Positions 38,501 to 46,314 of a stretch of DNA of 64,000 nucleotides are shown here, piece by piece. The stretch covers positions 769,893-833,892 of the forward strand of contig CAXXGC010000009.1 of assembly GCA_963667875.2 (NCBI GenBank), written 5' to 3'. Every line of letters starts with the position of its first letter. The stretch's first letter is position 1. The notes beneath the pieces are model-generated. The model did no database searches. It had not been told where the DNA came from and saw only the letters and a list, made by a program, of their open reading frames with translations. Position numbers and translations under genes: made by a program. This stretch comes from JAEXOD01 sp963667875 (GTDB lineage Bacteria; Bacteroidota; Ignavibacteria; Ignavibacteriales; Melioribacteraceae).

Positions 38501-38621
38501 AACTTATGAGTATGAATTAATATCAATTATTGTGAACGACAAACTAGGGGCGAAATCGAAAATTGAATCTTCCTGGGAAAAAAAGTATAAAGTGCAGATA
38601 GTATTTTACACAAATAATTAA
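35559..38621 (+). CDS. five-GAF signalling protein with eroded ATPase end (copy 2)
   Basis: A 1020-residue paralogue of the preceding gene with the same domain order and many matching phrases, for example LISNFTSG, GLTR-VI and IRNxQLEVFK. GAF-like domains lie at about 15-175, 205-345, 350-510, 525-670 and 685-830. The C-terminal unit has lost its ATP-binding signature. The N-box is replaced by LALFVLILDTKN and the D-box by VSGETTTSD. It keeps the preceding AVACGQIL helix, which aligns with AIACGQIL in copy 1. It looks like a pseudokinase that could form a heterodimer with copy 1 (inference). The two are probably co-transcribed. Confidence 0.8.
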   Translation: MELNERLNHLYELYQEINNNIDKDTLFIYDHIKDYIKKRLKAKNFYIALYDENLKEYTLPYYFDEKEPIKKFSLEELKHGLTNYVRETQKPKRVSGSDFENLKTLYGLELVGPKAEVWIGAPIAIGEFVYGVMAIQDYENENAFNEDDLKILKNISSFLAFVLDVKSKIEKENGVKLLTQKMSEASNNINTEIDFRTRSFEYLNELKQIIEYTKATIQIIQPGYRILFAFDGFGIDQIDETLLGDVYKDKLIKKFIKKNEIYFLPNTENENDFDKTHSATYDVKSWICVPVYQKKKLIAIITLDHNQKDFYQKEKYEQIINEFQKKNKSFLVDVYEFENKQIANRDIEISRLLAQIFVEQKELKENIYNLMKEFISRNKYKNCSIFMPQYDNYQQKLVPIIACGVNEDKILTRKFVIKGGKKNGLAVKVFNTPKKILVDNPVEEADYIEVRGISTKITGLAVFPIKIKKWTLGVLCVDGELGNKFSKTDAKAINGFTKSLEAIYLNHLNAEFISNLSQRIIVNEIDEMLKQIISSALLISNFTSGSIKLIKKSGKKIKQTESFEYPVNLELPDPRLQDKDGLTRKVIDKKKYLFIANTESTEYKISEGLKQYAKSIIIIPIKIGDEVIGVISLFSKLTHNVDDNTTRLIEAICNQAAVGIMKNKMLTELKIRNNQLEVFKKIGEYVIENNNTHFFETIYEKIKPLLKSDEFIIKINPSKDNDGKALWFKNGKPDLNPETQMIEISEKITNDKMIITKNRLIGVPVLFNKEIIGVIIANNKMQNIIKVKDQKIQTNKIKQVLENIAMQIAFVIKNINLFERLQKSLEFQEKYQIIIKGDLKLNLGILKKLDKKKSQNIIDGLKLLFESNLIAYNEEGPKDEICMVNPKSSEVPIIDMNKYFGSLIGIIKNNQKVNIITGFIDKGILLRIEQAVACGQILALFVLILDTKNTNNANIEVSLTNKKDKYILCVSGETTTSDIKETYEYELISIIVNDKLGAKSKIESSWEKKYKVQIVFYTNN

Positions 38622-38685
38622 TAATGGCATTTGAAACTAAATATGAATAATTATTTACCCATAATTTAATTTTTAAAGTTTTGTA

Positions 38686-38717
38686 TATTCCCCCGCATTA
38701 ATATTGGCGGGGAAATA
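38686..38717 (+). terminator. GC-rich hairpin after the multi-GAF pair
   Basis: TATTCCCCCGC (38686-38696) pairs, with one mismatch, with GCGGGGAAATA (38707-38717) around a 10-nt loop. It stands out in AT-rich DNA. No T-run follows, so it may be a pause site or a boundary element instead. Confidence 0.4.
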
Positions 38718-38774
38718 TTAAAAAATCAATAGATATACTTTATGTTATTATACATTAGTTAATGGAATAGTTTT

Positions 38775-39302
38775 ATGGAAAAAATAAACGAAAATGAAAA
38801 ATTAGAAGAATATTTAATAAATTGTGATTATAAGGATGAAAAAAAAGCTGAATATATAAAAAACATATTTGAACAATATCGGCTGTGTGTTGAAATGGCG
38901 GATAAAATAAGCGAAAGACGACAGACAGCAAATTCGTTTTATTTATCTCTTTGTACAGCACTTATAAGTGTTTTAGGTTATTTATTAATAGAAAAAAAAG
39001 CCGAGTTTTATTCAAATTTATTATGGTTACCCCCTGTATTTGGTTTGTTTATTTCTTACACATGGTACCGGTTAATATTGTCATTTAGAGGCTTAAATAA
39101 CGGTAAATTTAAAGTTATTCGCAGTATTGAATATTTATTGCCTATAAAGCCATATAATGCGGAAGAGTTTGTGGTTGGGGCGGGGAAAAATAAAAAATTA
39201 TACCACCCTTTTACAACTATCGAAGCCGTCTTACCATGGATGTTTTTTATTGCCTTTTTTATCATATTATTAAGTATTGTTCCCTGGAAAGATTTTTTGT
39301 AG
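38775..39302 (+). CDS. RipA-like two-to-three-helix membrane protein
   Basis: A 175-residue membrane protein. An N-terminal cytoplasmic helix region (about 1-52) contains EMADKISERRQTANSFYLSL. It is followed by two close helices (about 55-100), a soluble loop with SFRGLNNGKFKVIRSIEYLL and KKLYHPFTTIE, and a C-terminal helix (about 150-172). These phrases resemble proteins annotated as RipA-family octameric membrane proteins, and loosely the SLATT-type membrane effectors. The biochemical role is unknown. It lies after the multi-GAF pair but behind a hairpin, so it may have its own transcript. Confidence 0.6.
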   Translation: MEKINENEKLEEYLINCDYKDEKKAEYIKNIFEQYRLCVEMADKISERRQTANSFYLSLCTALISVLGYLLIEKKAEFYSNLLWLPPVFGLFISYTWYRLILSFRGLNNGKFKVIRSIEYLLPIKPYNAEEFVVGAGKNKKLYHPFTTIEAVLPWMFFIAFFIILLSIVPWKDFL

Positions 39303-39401
39303 TCGGTGTAAAATTAATTGTTGGAGATTTTATTTTATATTACAATATTCCAAACTAAAAGTAATGATTAAGTTGTATTTAAGTATTTTAAAATTAAGTT
39401 C

Positions 39402-39440
39402 TTAGATAGAATGGAATAAATAATATCCAATTCTATCTAA
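39402..39440. terminator. AT-rich hairpin
   Basis: TTAGATAGAAT (39402-39412) and ATTCTATCTAA (39430-39440) form a perfect 11-bp stem, extended by GGA/TCC with a bulge. It is 100 bp after the RipA-like gene. No T-run follows. The rest of the 341-bp gap has no gene. Confidence 0.4.
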
Positions 39441-39643
39441 AATAATATTAAAAATCAAATTAGAAATTTTATATATGCCTTTTGTGGTCTTTTACCTTTT
39501 TTATAAAAATTTCCCTACCTTTGTATTGTTAAAAACAAAATATTGTTTTGTAACTTTTACAGTGCAAATATTGTTGGATGTATAATAAAGCCGGGTGTTC
39601 GGTTACTAAACCGGTAAAACTAAACCATTAAATAAACTTACTT

Positions 39644-40372
39644 ATGTTTAAAAAAAATAACATTTTTGTTTTACCCGATATGAAGGTTGTGGATATTATT
39701 TTAGGGAATCCGCATTTAATGTTAATGTTGGAGCATTTTGGAATTGGTTTTGAGGTGCGCGAAAAAACAGTAAAACAAATATGCGCCGAAAATAATATTA
39801 ATATAAATCTGTTTTTAACACTTGCCAATCTATTTAATGGCCATGTTTCGCATATTAAAGCCGATTATTCGTTTGATGACATAGATACAATAATCTGTTA
39901 TCTTAAAAAAAGCCACCAAAACTATTTGGAGGAGAAATATCCCAAAATACAGTTAAAATTCAGGGAAATGTTTGAACTTAACGACCACCCCCAAATATTA
40001 ATGGCTGAAAAGTTTTTTAACGAATATTACAACGAAGTTAAAGACCATTTTGATTATGAAAACAAAATTGTGTTCCCTTATGTTACTTCGTTATATTCAG
40101 TTATAAATAATAAAAAAGGTGTTCCAACCGAAGGAAGTTATTCGGTTGCCGAATATAAAGAACACCACGATAATATTGAAGAAAAACTTGAAGACTTAAA
40201 AAATCTGCTTATTAAATACCTGCCTGTAAAAAATGACCAGGAAATAAGACGTGAACTTTTATTTGGTTTGTTTGACCTTGAATTTGATTTAAACATTCAC
40301 GCCCAAATAGAAGATAAAATATTAATTCCGCTGGTAGAGCAAATGGAACAACATATTAAGCCGCTATTATGA
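39644..40372 (+). CDS. ScdA/RIC-like hemerythrin-domain protein
   Basis: A 242-residue protein. The N-terminal 65 residues resemble the ScdA_N/DUF542 domain: VVDIILGNPHLMLMLEHFGI corresponds to the family's helix, but the usual Cys-Cys after FGIDF is replaced by Glu-Val (GFEVRE). The C-terminal part (about 90-240) is a hemerythrin-like four-helix bundle with HFDYENKIVFP, EHHDNIEEKL and IHAQIEDKILIP, providing the His and Glu residues of a di-iron site. RIC proteins repair iron-sulfur centres damaged by nitric oxide or peroxide. It overlaps the regulator gene downstream by 4 bp. Confidence 0.8.
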   Translation: MFKKNNIFVLPDMKVVDIILGNPHLMLMLEHFGIGFEVREKTVKQICAENNININLFLTLANLFNGHVSHIKADYSFDDIDTIICYLKKSHQNYLEEKYPKIQLKFREMFELNDHPQILMAEKFFNEYYNEVKDHFDYENKIVFPYVTSLYSVINNKKGVPTEGSYSVAEYKEHHDNIEEKLEDLKNLLIKYLPVKNDQEIRRELLFGLFDLEFDLNIHAQIEDKILIPLVEQMEQHIKPLL

Positions 40373-40965
40373 CAAATAACAACCAAAATATATTAATTGT
40401 TGAACCGTCATTTATTATTTATGAAGGATTAATAAGTATTTTAAGTAAAAATATCGGGTTCTTCCATTTTTCTAAAGCTAACGACCTTAATGATATCAGT
40501 CAAAACGAATTGATAAAAAACATTGATATTGTTTTAATTAATCCAGTGGTGATTCAAAATCAAAGCAAATTATTTCATACTGTTAAAAAAGAGTATCCCG
40601 ATGTTAAATGGGCTGGACATGTTTATATGTTGTTTGACCAAAAATTGCTCGATTTGTTTGATACCTTAATTTATATAAACGATACTCCCGATAAAATTGT
40701 AAGTTCGATGCAAAAATTATTAAATCCTGTAATACATACAGAGCAGAATCAGCAGGAAACTTTAACTGTTAGAGAAATTGAAGTATTAAAATTGCTGGTT
40801 GCAGGTAATTCCATTAAAGAAATAGCGGATAAATTATTTTTAAGCACACATACAGTAAATTCACACCGAAAAAACATTTCTCAAAAAACCGGTATTAAAT
40901 CCGTATCCGGTTTAACCATTTATGCGGTAGTTAATAACATAATTACCTTAGAAAACTTCGAATAA
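40369..40965 (+). CDS. LuxR-type regulator with degenerate receiver domain
   Basis: A 198-residue protein with a receiver-like N-terminal half and a LuxR helix-turn-helix (about 128-190; LTVREIEVLKLLVAGNSIKE and STHTVNSHRKNI). The receiver lacks the phospho-acceptor: the expected Asp after beta-3 is Asn in IVLINPVV, and the acidic pair after beta-1 is reduced to EPSF. It is therefore unlikely to be switched by ordinary phosphorylation. Overlap with the hemerythrin gene suggests that the iron or NO state sensed there controls it (inference). Confidence 0.82.
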   Translation: MTNNNQNILIVEPSFIIYEGLISILSKNIGFFHFSKANDLNDISQNELIKNIDIVLINPVVIQNQSKLFHTVKKEYPDVKWAGHVYMLFDQKLLDLFDTLIYINDTPDKIVSSMQKLLNPVIHTEQNQQETLTVREIEVLKLLVAGNSIKEIADKLFLSTHTVNSHRKNISQKTGIKSVSGLTIYAVVNNIITLENFE

Positions 40966-41003
40966 AAATTATCCCCTCCCTACAATAAGGGATCAATCGT
41001 AAA

Positions 41004-41017
41004 AATTATCATTATTT
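41004..41017. promoter_or_regulatory. Fur-box-like site upstream of porin/Feo operon
   Basis: AATTATCATTATTT contains ATTATCATTAT, which fits the 5-1-5 core of Fur-type boxes (ATWAT-N-ATWAT). It lies 100 bp upstream of the porin start. In such AT-rich DNA chance matches are common, so this is only suggestive. Confidence 0.3.
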
Positions 41018-41117
41018 AAGGCTATTGAACTAAGATGCTTAATAGCATAGTTTTGTATTGTAGTTAAAAGATATTACTACAAAGTTAACTAATGTAAATA
41101 GTTTTTTAGAGAATTAA

Positions 41118-42254
41118 ATGAATAAATTATTGCAAATTGTATTATTATTGATAATTGGGAATGCCATAAAAGCTCAGGAAGGGGGATTAGAAAAAAGTGT
41201 ACCAATTAAATATCAAGGATCATATATAGTTGACTTGGTAAATAATATAAACGGGGGCAAAAAGACAGGCACCAATTATTTGGGAATGATGAATCTAAAG
41301 CTGTCGCTTGAAACCAAAAATGCAAAAATGTGGAATAATGGCGAAATTATGGTTAATATTGCCAATACACACGGCAGTACTCCAACTGCTAAACTTGTTG
41401 GCGATTTTCAGGGTGTTTCCAATATTGAGGCTGGAAATTATACTTATCTTTACGAACTGTGGTATAAACACACTTTTGATGATTTTGCGGTTATAGTTGG
41501 TGTACAGGATATGGCGGCTGACTTTGCTGTAAGTGATGACGCGGCATTATTTTTAAACGGTTCGTTTGGTATTCATTCAACAATTTCAAGCAATGTTACA
41601 ACTCCAATTTTTCCTTTAACAGGTCTTGGTGTTCAGGTACAGTGGCAAATATCACCATCAATAATGGTAAAAGTAGCAGGATATGATGGTTTGCCGGATG
41701 ATTTTGACAAAAACCCGAACAACCTACGTTGGAATTTTAAATCGGATGATGGTATATTATCGGTTGCGGAATTTGATTATTCGGTTGATTGGATTGGTGG
41801 TTTGCCCGGAACATATAAATTTGGATTTTATTATCATAATCATTTGTTATATGAAGATAAAGAAAACATGCATTATATTAAAAATTACGGCTATTATTTT
41901 ACCATCGATCAAGTATTAGCTGATAAATTAAATGGCGGCAAGCTGGCGTTTTTTACACAATTGGGCATTTGTCCAATGGATAAAAATGAAAATAATTTAT
42001 ATTTGGGTGCCGGAATTAATTATAAGGGTTTATTTGTTAATAGGATAGATGATGTTTTTGGAATTGCCGCTGCTTATGCGGAATTTAATAATAAAAAAAG
42101 TAATGAAACGACAATTGAAATGTTTTATTTAACTCAATTAACGGATAAAATTTTTATTCAACCCGATATTCAGTATGTTATCAATCCTATGGGAGCAGAA
42201 TTTAAGCTGAATAATGCTTTTGTTGGAATTGTAAGATTAGGATTAAGAATATAA
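41118..42254 (+). CDS. OprB-family carbohydrate-selective porin
   Basis: A 378-residue outer-membrane protein with a signal peptide (about 1-20, IKAQE). The body carries OprB-type phrases, for example GEIMVNIANTHGSTPTAKLV near the N-terminus, LYELWYKHTFDDFAVIVGVQ, and a C-terminal strand GIVRLGLRI. OprB porins pass sugars and other small solutes. Here the gene lies 17 bp before the FeoA-FeoB fusion, so it may help iron or another solute across the outer membrane (inference from position). Confidence 0.78.
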   Translation: MNKLLQIVLLLIIGNAIKAQEGGLEKSVPIKYQGSYIVDLVNNINGGKKTGTNYLGMMNLKLSLETKNAKMWNNGEIMVNIANTHGSTPTAKLVGDFQGVSNIEAGNYTYLYELWYKHTFDDFAVIVGVQDMAADFAVSDDAALFLNGSFGIHSTISSNVTTPIFPLTGLGVQVQWQISPSIMVKVAGYDGLPDDFDKNPNNLRWNFKSDDGILSVAEFDYSVDWIGGLPGTYKFGFYYHNHLLYEDKENMHYIKNYGYYFTIDQVLADKLNGGKLAFFTQLGICPMDKNENNLYLGAGINYKGLFVNRIDDVFGIAAAYAEFNNKKSNETTIEMFYLTQLTDKIFIQPDIQYVINPMGAEFKLNNAFVGIVRLGLRI

Positions 42255-42271
42255 TTAAAAGGAAAATTATT

Positions 42272-44752
42272 TTGAATGCTGCAAATATTAAAGAATATAA
42301 ACTTTCGGATTTAAAAACCGGGGAAAAAGGAATAATAACCAAAGTTTTAGGACATGGTGCCTTTAGAAAACGTATTACCGAAATGGGATTTGTTAAAGGC
42401 AAAGAAGTAAAAGTAATAAAAAATGCTCCTTTACAGGATCCTATTGAATATGAAATAATGGATTATAGAGTATCTCTCCGGCGTAGTGAAGCCCAGCTTG
42501 TAGAAGTAATTGCGCCCGAAATGGCATATACTTTGGAAGAAATAAAATTTGAAGGTATGGTTGATGAAAATAGCTTAAAAACCACAGCCGGCGAAAAAGG
42601 AAATACCATTAATGTAGCTTTGGTCGGGAATCCGAACAGCGGAAAAACCACTTTGTATAATTACGCTTCCGGTTCACACGAACGTGTTGGTAATTATGGA
42701 GGTGTAACGGTTGATGCACGGGAAGCGACATTTAAACAATCCGATTATACATTTAAAATAGTGGACCTGCCCGGAACTTATTCCATAACCGAATACACAC
42801 CCGAAGAATTATATGTCCGTTCTCATATTATTGATAAAATGCCCGATGTTATTGTAAATGTTGTTGATTCATCAAACCTTGAACGTAATTTGTATCTTAC
42901 CACTCAGTTAATAGATATGAATATTAAGGTTGTAATTGCCTTAAATATGGCTGATGAACTTGAAAAAACAGGAGCCAAATTTAACCATAAAGCGTTAGGC
43001 GAAATGATTGGAATTCCTATTATTCCAACCGTTGCATCTAACGGGAAAGGTATTAAAGAGCTTTTTGACAAAATTATAGATGTTTATGAAGATAAAGACC
43101 CAATTGTAAGGCATATACATATAAATTACGGTGTAAATATTGAAAAAGCTATTACTCGAATTCAGCCATTAATACGTGAAAATAGGGAAATAACAGATAG
43201 ATTTTCATCGCGTTACCTTTCAATTAAATTACTTGAAAACGATAAAACAACATTTAAACAGATTGAAAAATATCCAAACAGCACAAAAATAAAAAAAGAG
43301 ATTGATTTAGCTATACAGGAATTGGAAAAAGAATACGGCGAAAAATCGAGCAGTATAATTACAGATGCTAAATATGGATTTATTGCTGGAGCTTTGCAGG
43401 AAACATTTGTGCCCGGTATTGAAGAAAGCAGAAAAATTACTGCTCAAATTGATATGTTTTTAACCAATAAGTTTTTAGGTTTTCCTATATTTATCTTTTT
43501 TATGTGGCTGATGTTTCAGGCAACATTTTCGATTGGCAGTTATCCAATGGAATGGATAGATTCCGGAGTAAGTATGTTTGGTTCGTTTATTCAAAACAAT
43601 ATGCAAGCCGGAGCTTTGCGCGATTTAATTGTGGATGGAATAATTGGCGGTGTTGGCGGAGTAATTATATTTTTACCTAATATTCTAATATTGTTCTTTT
43701 TTATTTCGTTTATGGAAGATTCCGGTTATATGGCGCGGGCATCATTTATTATGGATAAACTTATGCATAAAATAGGGTTACATGGTAAATCGTTTATTCC
43801 AATTGTAATGGGTTTTGGATGTAATGTGCCTTCTATTATGGCCACAAGAACGTTAGAAAACAGGAAAGACAGAATATTAACAATGTTAATAATTCCGTTT
43901 ATGTCGTGTAGTGCAAGGCTGCCCGTTTATGTGTTGTTAATTTCGGCGTTTTTCCCTAAAAATCAGGGTTTGGTGCTTATTTCAATTTATATAATAGGAG
44001 TAATTATTGCCGTTTTAGTTGCCTTAGTAATGAAAAAAATATTTTTTGCCAAAGAAGAAGTTCCTTTTGTTATGGAATTACCTCCGTATAGGATACCAAC
44101 ATTAAGAAATACGGCAGTACACATGTGGCATAAAGGCGCACAGTATCTTAATAAAATGGGTACTGTTATTTTATTGGCGTCAATAATTATTTGGGGATTG
44201 GGATATTTCCCGCGCGATGTTAAATATTCCACAAATTACGATAAACAGATTAATGAAATAAATAACAGTAATGTTAATAATAAAGAAAAAGTTGTTACCA
44301 ATTTAAAACTGCAAAAAGAATCGGAGAGACAGGAAAATTCGTATATTGGCAAAATGGGACATTTTATACAGCCGGTTTTAAGTCCTTTGGGTTTTGACTG
44401 GAAAATTGGTGTTAGTATTATAACAGGATTGGCAGCCAAAGAAATTGTTGTAGGAACAATGGGAGTTTTATACCAAGCCGATTTTGATGCCGATGAAACA
44501 TCAAACAGCCTTCAAAATAAATTAAAAGAACAAGTTCATCGTCATGGAGCTTTAAAGGGACAAAAAGTGTTTAATCCTTTAGTTGCATACGTGTTTATGT
44601 TGTTTGTATTAATTTATTTCCCATGTATTGCGGTTGTTACGGCAATAAAAAAAGAAGCCGGCCTAAATTGGGCTTTATTTACAATGTTATATACAACAGC
44701 TATTGCATGGGTTGTTGCATTTTTAACATACCAAATTGGGATGTTCTTTTAA
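42272..44752 (+). CDS. feoB: ferrous iron transporter, FeoA-FeoB fusion
   Basis: An 826-residue protein starting at a TTG codon, chosen because AAAAGGAAAA stands 8-10 bp upstream and the FeoA domain begins at once. Residues 5-82 are a FeoA (SH3-like) domain. A short linker leads to the FeoB G-domain with G1 GNPNSGKTT (about 117-125), G2 and G3 in DLPGTYS (about 165-171), and G4 NMAD (about 226-229). The permease (about 400-826) includes the Gate motifs GFGCNVPSIMATRT and AAKEIVVGTMGVLYQ. It imports Fe(II) across the inner membrane. FeoA is usually a separate gene, so the fusion is notable. The Cys-rich FeoB-associated protein follows. Confidence 0.96.
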   Translation: MNAANIKEYKLSDLKTGEKGIITKVLGHGAFRKRITEMGFVKGKEVKVIKNAPLQDPIEYEIMDYRVSLRRSEAQLVEVIAPEMAYTLEEIKFEGMVDENSLKTTAGEKGNTINVALVGNPNSGKTTLYNYASGSHERVGNYGGVTVDAREATFKQSDYTFKIVDLPGTYSITEYTPEELYVRSHIIDKMPDVIVNVVDSSNLERNLYLTTQLIDMNIKVVIALNMADELEKTGAKFNHKALGEMIGIPIIPTVASNGKGIKELFDKIIDVYEDKDPIVRHIHINYGVNIEKAITRIQPLIRENREITDRFSSRYLSIKLLENDKTTFKQIEKYPNSTKIKKEIDLAIQELEKEYGEKSSSIITDAKYGFIAGALQETFVPGIEESRKITAQIDMFLTNKFLGFPIFIFFMWLMFQATFSIGSYPMEWIDSGVSMFGSFIQNNMQAGALRDLIVDGIIGGVGGVIIFLPNILILFFFISFMEDSGYMARASFIMDKLMHKIGLHGKSFIPIVMGFGCNVPSIMATRTLENRKDRILTMLIIPFMSCSARLPVYVLLISAFFPKNQGLVLISIYIIGVIIAVLVALVMKKIFFAKEEVPFVMELPPYRIPTLRNTAVHMWHKGAQYLNKMGTVILLASIIIWGLGYFPRDVKYSTNYDKQINEINNSNVNNKEKVVTNLKLQKESERQENSYIGKMGHFIQPVLSPLGFDWKIGVSIITGLAAKEIVVGTMGVLYQADFDADETSNSLQNKLKEQVHRHGALKGQKVFNPLVAYVFMLFVLIYFPCIAVVTAIKKEAGLNWALFTMLYTTAIAWVVAFLTYQIGMFF

Positions 44753-44769
44753 TTAAATAAGGATTTGGA

Positions 44770-44919
44770 ATGACACAAGATATATGGGTTTTTATAATTT
44801 TAGCCGCTGCCGTTTTGCTTGCGGGTTATAAAATGAAAAAACCGGCCAAAAAAGAAAGCGGATGTTCAGGGTGTACGGCGTGTGATATAAAAAACAGTTG
44901 TGATAAAGAAAAGAAATAA
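44770..44919 (+). CDS. FeoB-associated Cys-rich membrane protein
   Basis: A 49-residue protein. It has one N-terminal membrane helix (about 5-20), a Lys-rich stretch, and a Cys cluster at Cys32, Cys35, Cys38 and Cys44. Small proteins of this kind with a single helix and a Cys-rich tail regularly follow feoB in Bacteroidota and Firmicutes. They are thought to assist ferrous iron uptake or reduction. The start is 17 bp after the FeoB stop, preceded by AAGGATTTGG. It is too short for routine ORF thresholds. Confidence 0.85.
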   Translation: MTQDIWVFIILAAAVLLAGYKMKKPAKKESGCSGCTACDIKNSCDKEKK

Positions 44920-45072
44920 TTTGGGTGTGCATTGTATTTCTACCTTTTGATACTTGTCGTCTGGTAAAAGTTTTATCCTTTGTTTGAATATTAGAAATGT
45001 TTAGTGATAAAATTAACAAAATACTAAAAACATTTTATTGCATTAATGAATCATAAGTGTGTATTAAGGCTT

Positions 45073-45092
45073 GACTATTTATTCAAATAGTC
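45073..45092. terminator. hairpin GACTATTT/AAATAGTC
   Basis: A perfect 8-bp stem, GACTATTT (45073-45080) with AAATAGTC (45085-45092), around ATTC, 154 bp after the Feo operon. Weak and AT-rich. The rest of the 365-bp gap has a TTGACA hexamer (45191-45196) that may be the -35 box of the next gene, but no clear -10. Confidence 0.35.
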
Positions 45093-45284
45093 TTAGTTTG
45101 TGAATGTTTAATAATTGAAAATCTGAGATCTATTTTACATTGTCAAGATAATGTATTTCAAAAAAATAATTCAATTAGGTTATATTTTTTTTGACAAACA
45201 ATTGCCTTATATGAAGTAATTGTTAAAATCTAATCTTTGGTAGATGGGTGTATCTAATACTAACAGAAGAAAAAGAGGAGTTGA

Positions 45285-46313
45285 ATGAAAAATCTTGCTG
45301 AACAAATTGTGAATATCATTAGCGATTATGAACGTCCTGATAATGAGACTATGAATGCTGACCATGTGTTGACATGGGTTAAACAGTTTGATGTAAATGA
45401 CAGACAATTTTTATTAGAAGAATTAATACATATTTTACCTAAGTCGTATATCTCTTATGAAGCGGCAAAAGAATACTTAATTGATGCTTTAGAAACAATT
45501 AGGGAAAGCTACAACGAATTAAATATTCCTGATTTACTTAATAATACTTCTTTTCTCAGTTGTCAAGCGGAATATAAAAGTCAATCAGAATTGTTAAGAA
45601 TGCTTAATGAAATTACTATCGGTGAATATAATGTTGACATTTTTCAACCAAAACCTATAACTAAATACTGTTTTTATATCGATGATGTTCTTGCATCGGG
45701 GGGTACATTAAAAAAAGATTTTGATAAACTAAAAGAGAATCATAAATTGCCTAATGATATGATAATAATTTGTTTGTTTTTTTTCCTACATTCCTGGGGC
45801 TTATCCAACAAAAAATATACCATGTCAAATGATTATGGTGAAGATTTTGTCAACAATATTAAGTGGTGGCGTTTTTATACTATTGAAAATAATCCTAAAA
45901 TTAATTTGTTCAATCCTAACCCAACATTTAACCATGTTTATCCTATAAAGGATGATTCACAGCCGGAACACGAAAATTATCTTGATAGTCTTATATGGGC
46001 TAATAGTAACGAAGATTATGCTTATCGCGATCCTAATTTACCAATTGTTGAGAATTTCTATTCATCTAAAGAAAATAGAATAAGATATGAACATATTATT
46101 CTTAACAAGGGTATTGAAATAATTAACAGAATTAATACTCCCAAAAAAAATGAACGACCACTTGGGATTACATTACCATCATATAAAACCTTTGGCCTCG
46201 GAAGCCATACATTCACGTGGAGAAATATTTCAAATACTTGTCCACTTGTATTCTGGTGGGGTTTTAACGACTGGTTCCCATTATTCCCTGTAAAAAACAG
46301 AGGAAATAATTGA
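45285..46313 (+). CDS. PRTase-CE-like phosphoribosyltransferase-fold protein
   Basis: A 342-residue soluble protein. The central segment YCFYIDDVLASGGTLKKDFD (about 128-147) has the acidic pair and the small-residue/Thr loop of the type I phosphoribosyltransferase PRPP-binding motif. The N-terminus (HVLTWVKQFDVNDRQFLLEE) resembles the conflict-system-associated PRTase-CE family described by comparative genomics. The C-terminal 200 residues include LGSHTFTWRNISNTCPLVFWWG. It ends 1 bp before the NADAR gene, so they are coupled. It probably acts on a nucleotide or nucleic-acid base; the exact reaction is unknown. Confidence 0.65.
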   Translation: MKNLAEQIVNIISDYERPDNETMNADHVLTWVKQFDVNDRQFLLEELIHILPKSYISYEAAKEYLIDALETIRESYNELNIPDLLNNTSFLSCQAEYKSQSELLRMLNEITIGEYNVDIFQPKPITKYCFYIDDVLASGGTLKKDFDKLKENHKLPNDMIIICLFFFLHSWGLSNKKYTMSNDYGEDFVNNIKWWRFYTIENNPKINLFNPNPTFNHVYPIKDDSQPEHENYLDSLIWANSNEDYAYRDPNLPIVENFYSSKENRIRYEHIILNKGIEIINRINTPKKNERPLGITLPSYKTFGLGSHTFTWRNISNTCPLVFWWGFNDWFPLFPVKNRGNN

Positions 46314-46314
46314 T

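Noticed and set aside
39516..39523. TACCTTTG, a match to the Bacteroidota -7 promoter box
   Set aside because: The nearest TTTG upstream is 31 bp away rather than about 19-21, so the pair does not form a proper promoter.
44792..45019. 75-residue open frame on the minus strand after feoB
   Set aside because: The plus strand here encodes the FeoB-associated Cys-rich protein with an exact Cys4 pattern, so the minus frame is a shadow.
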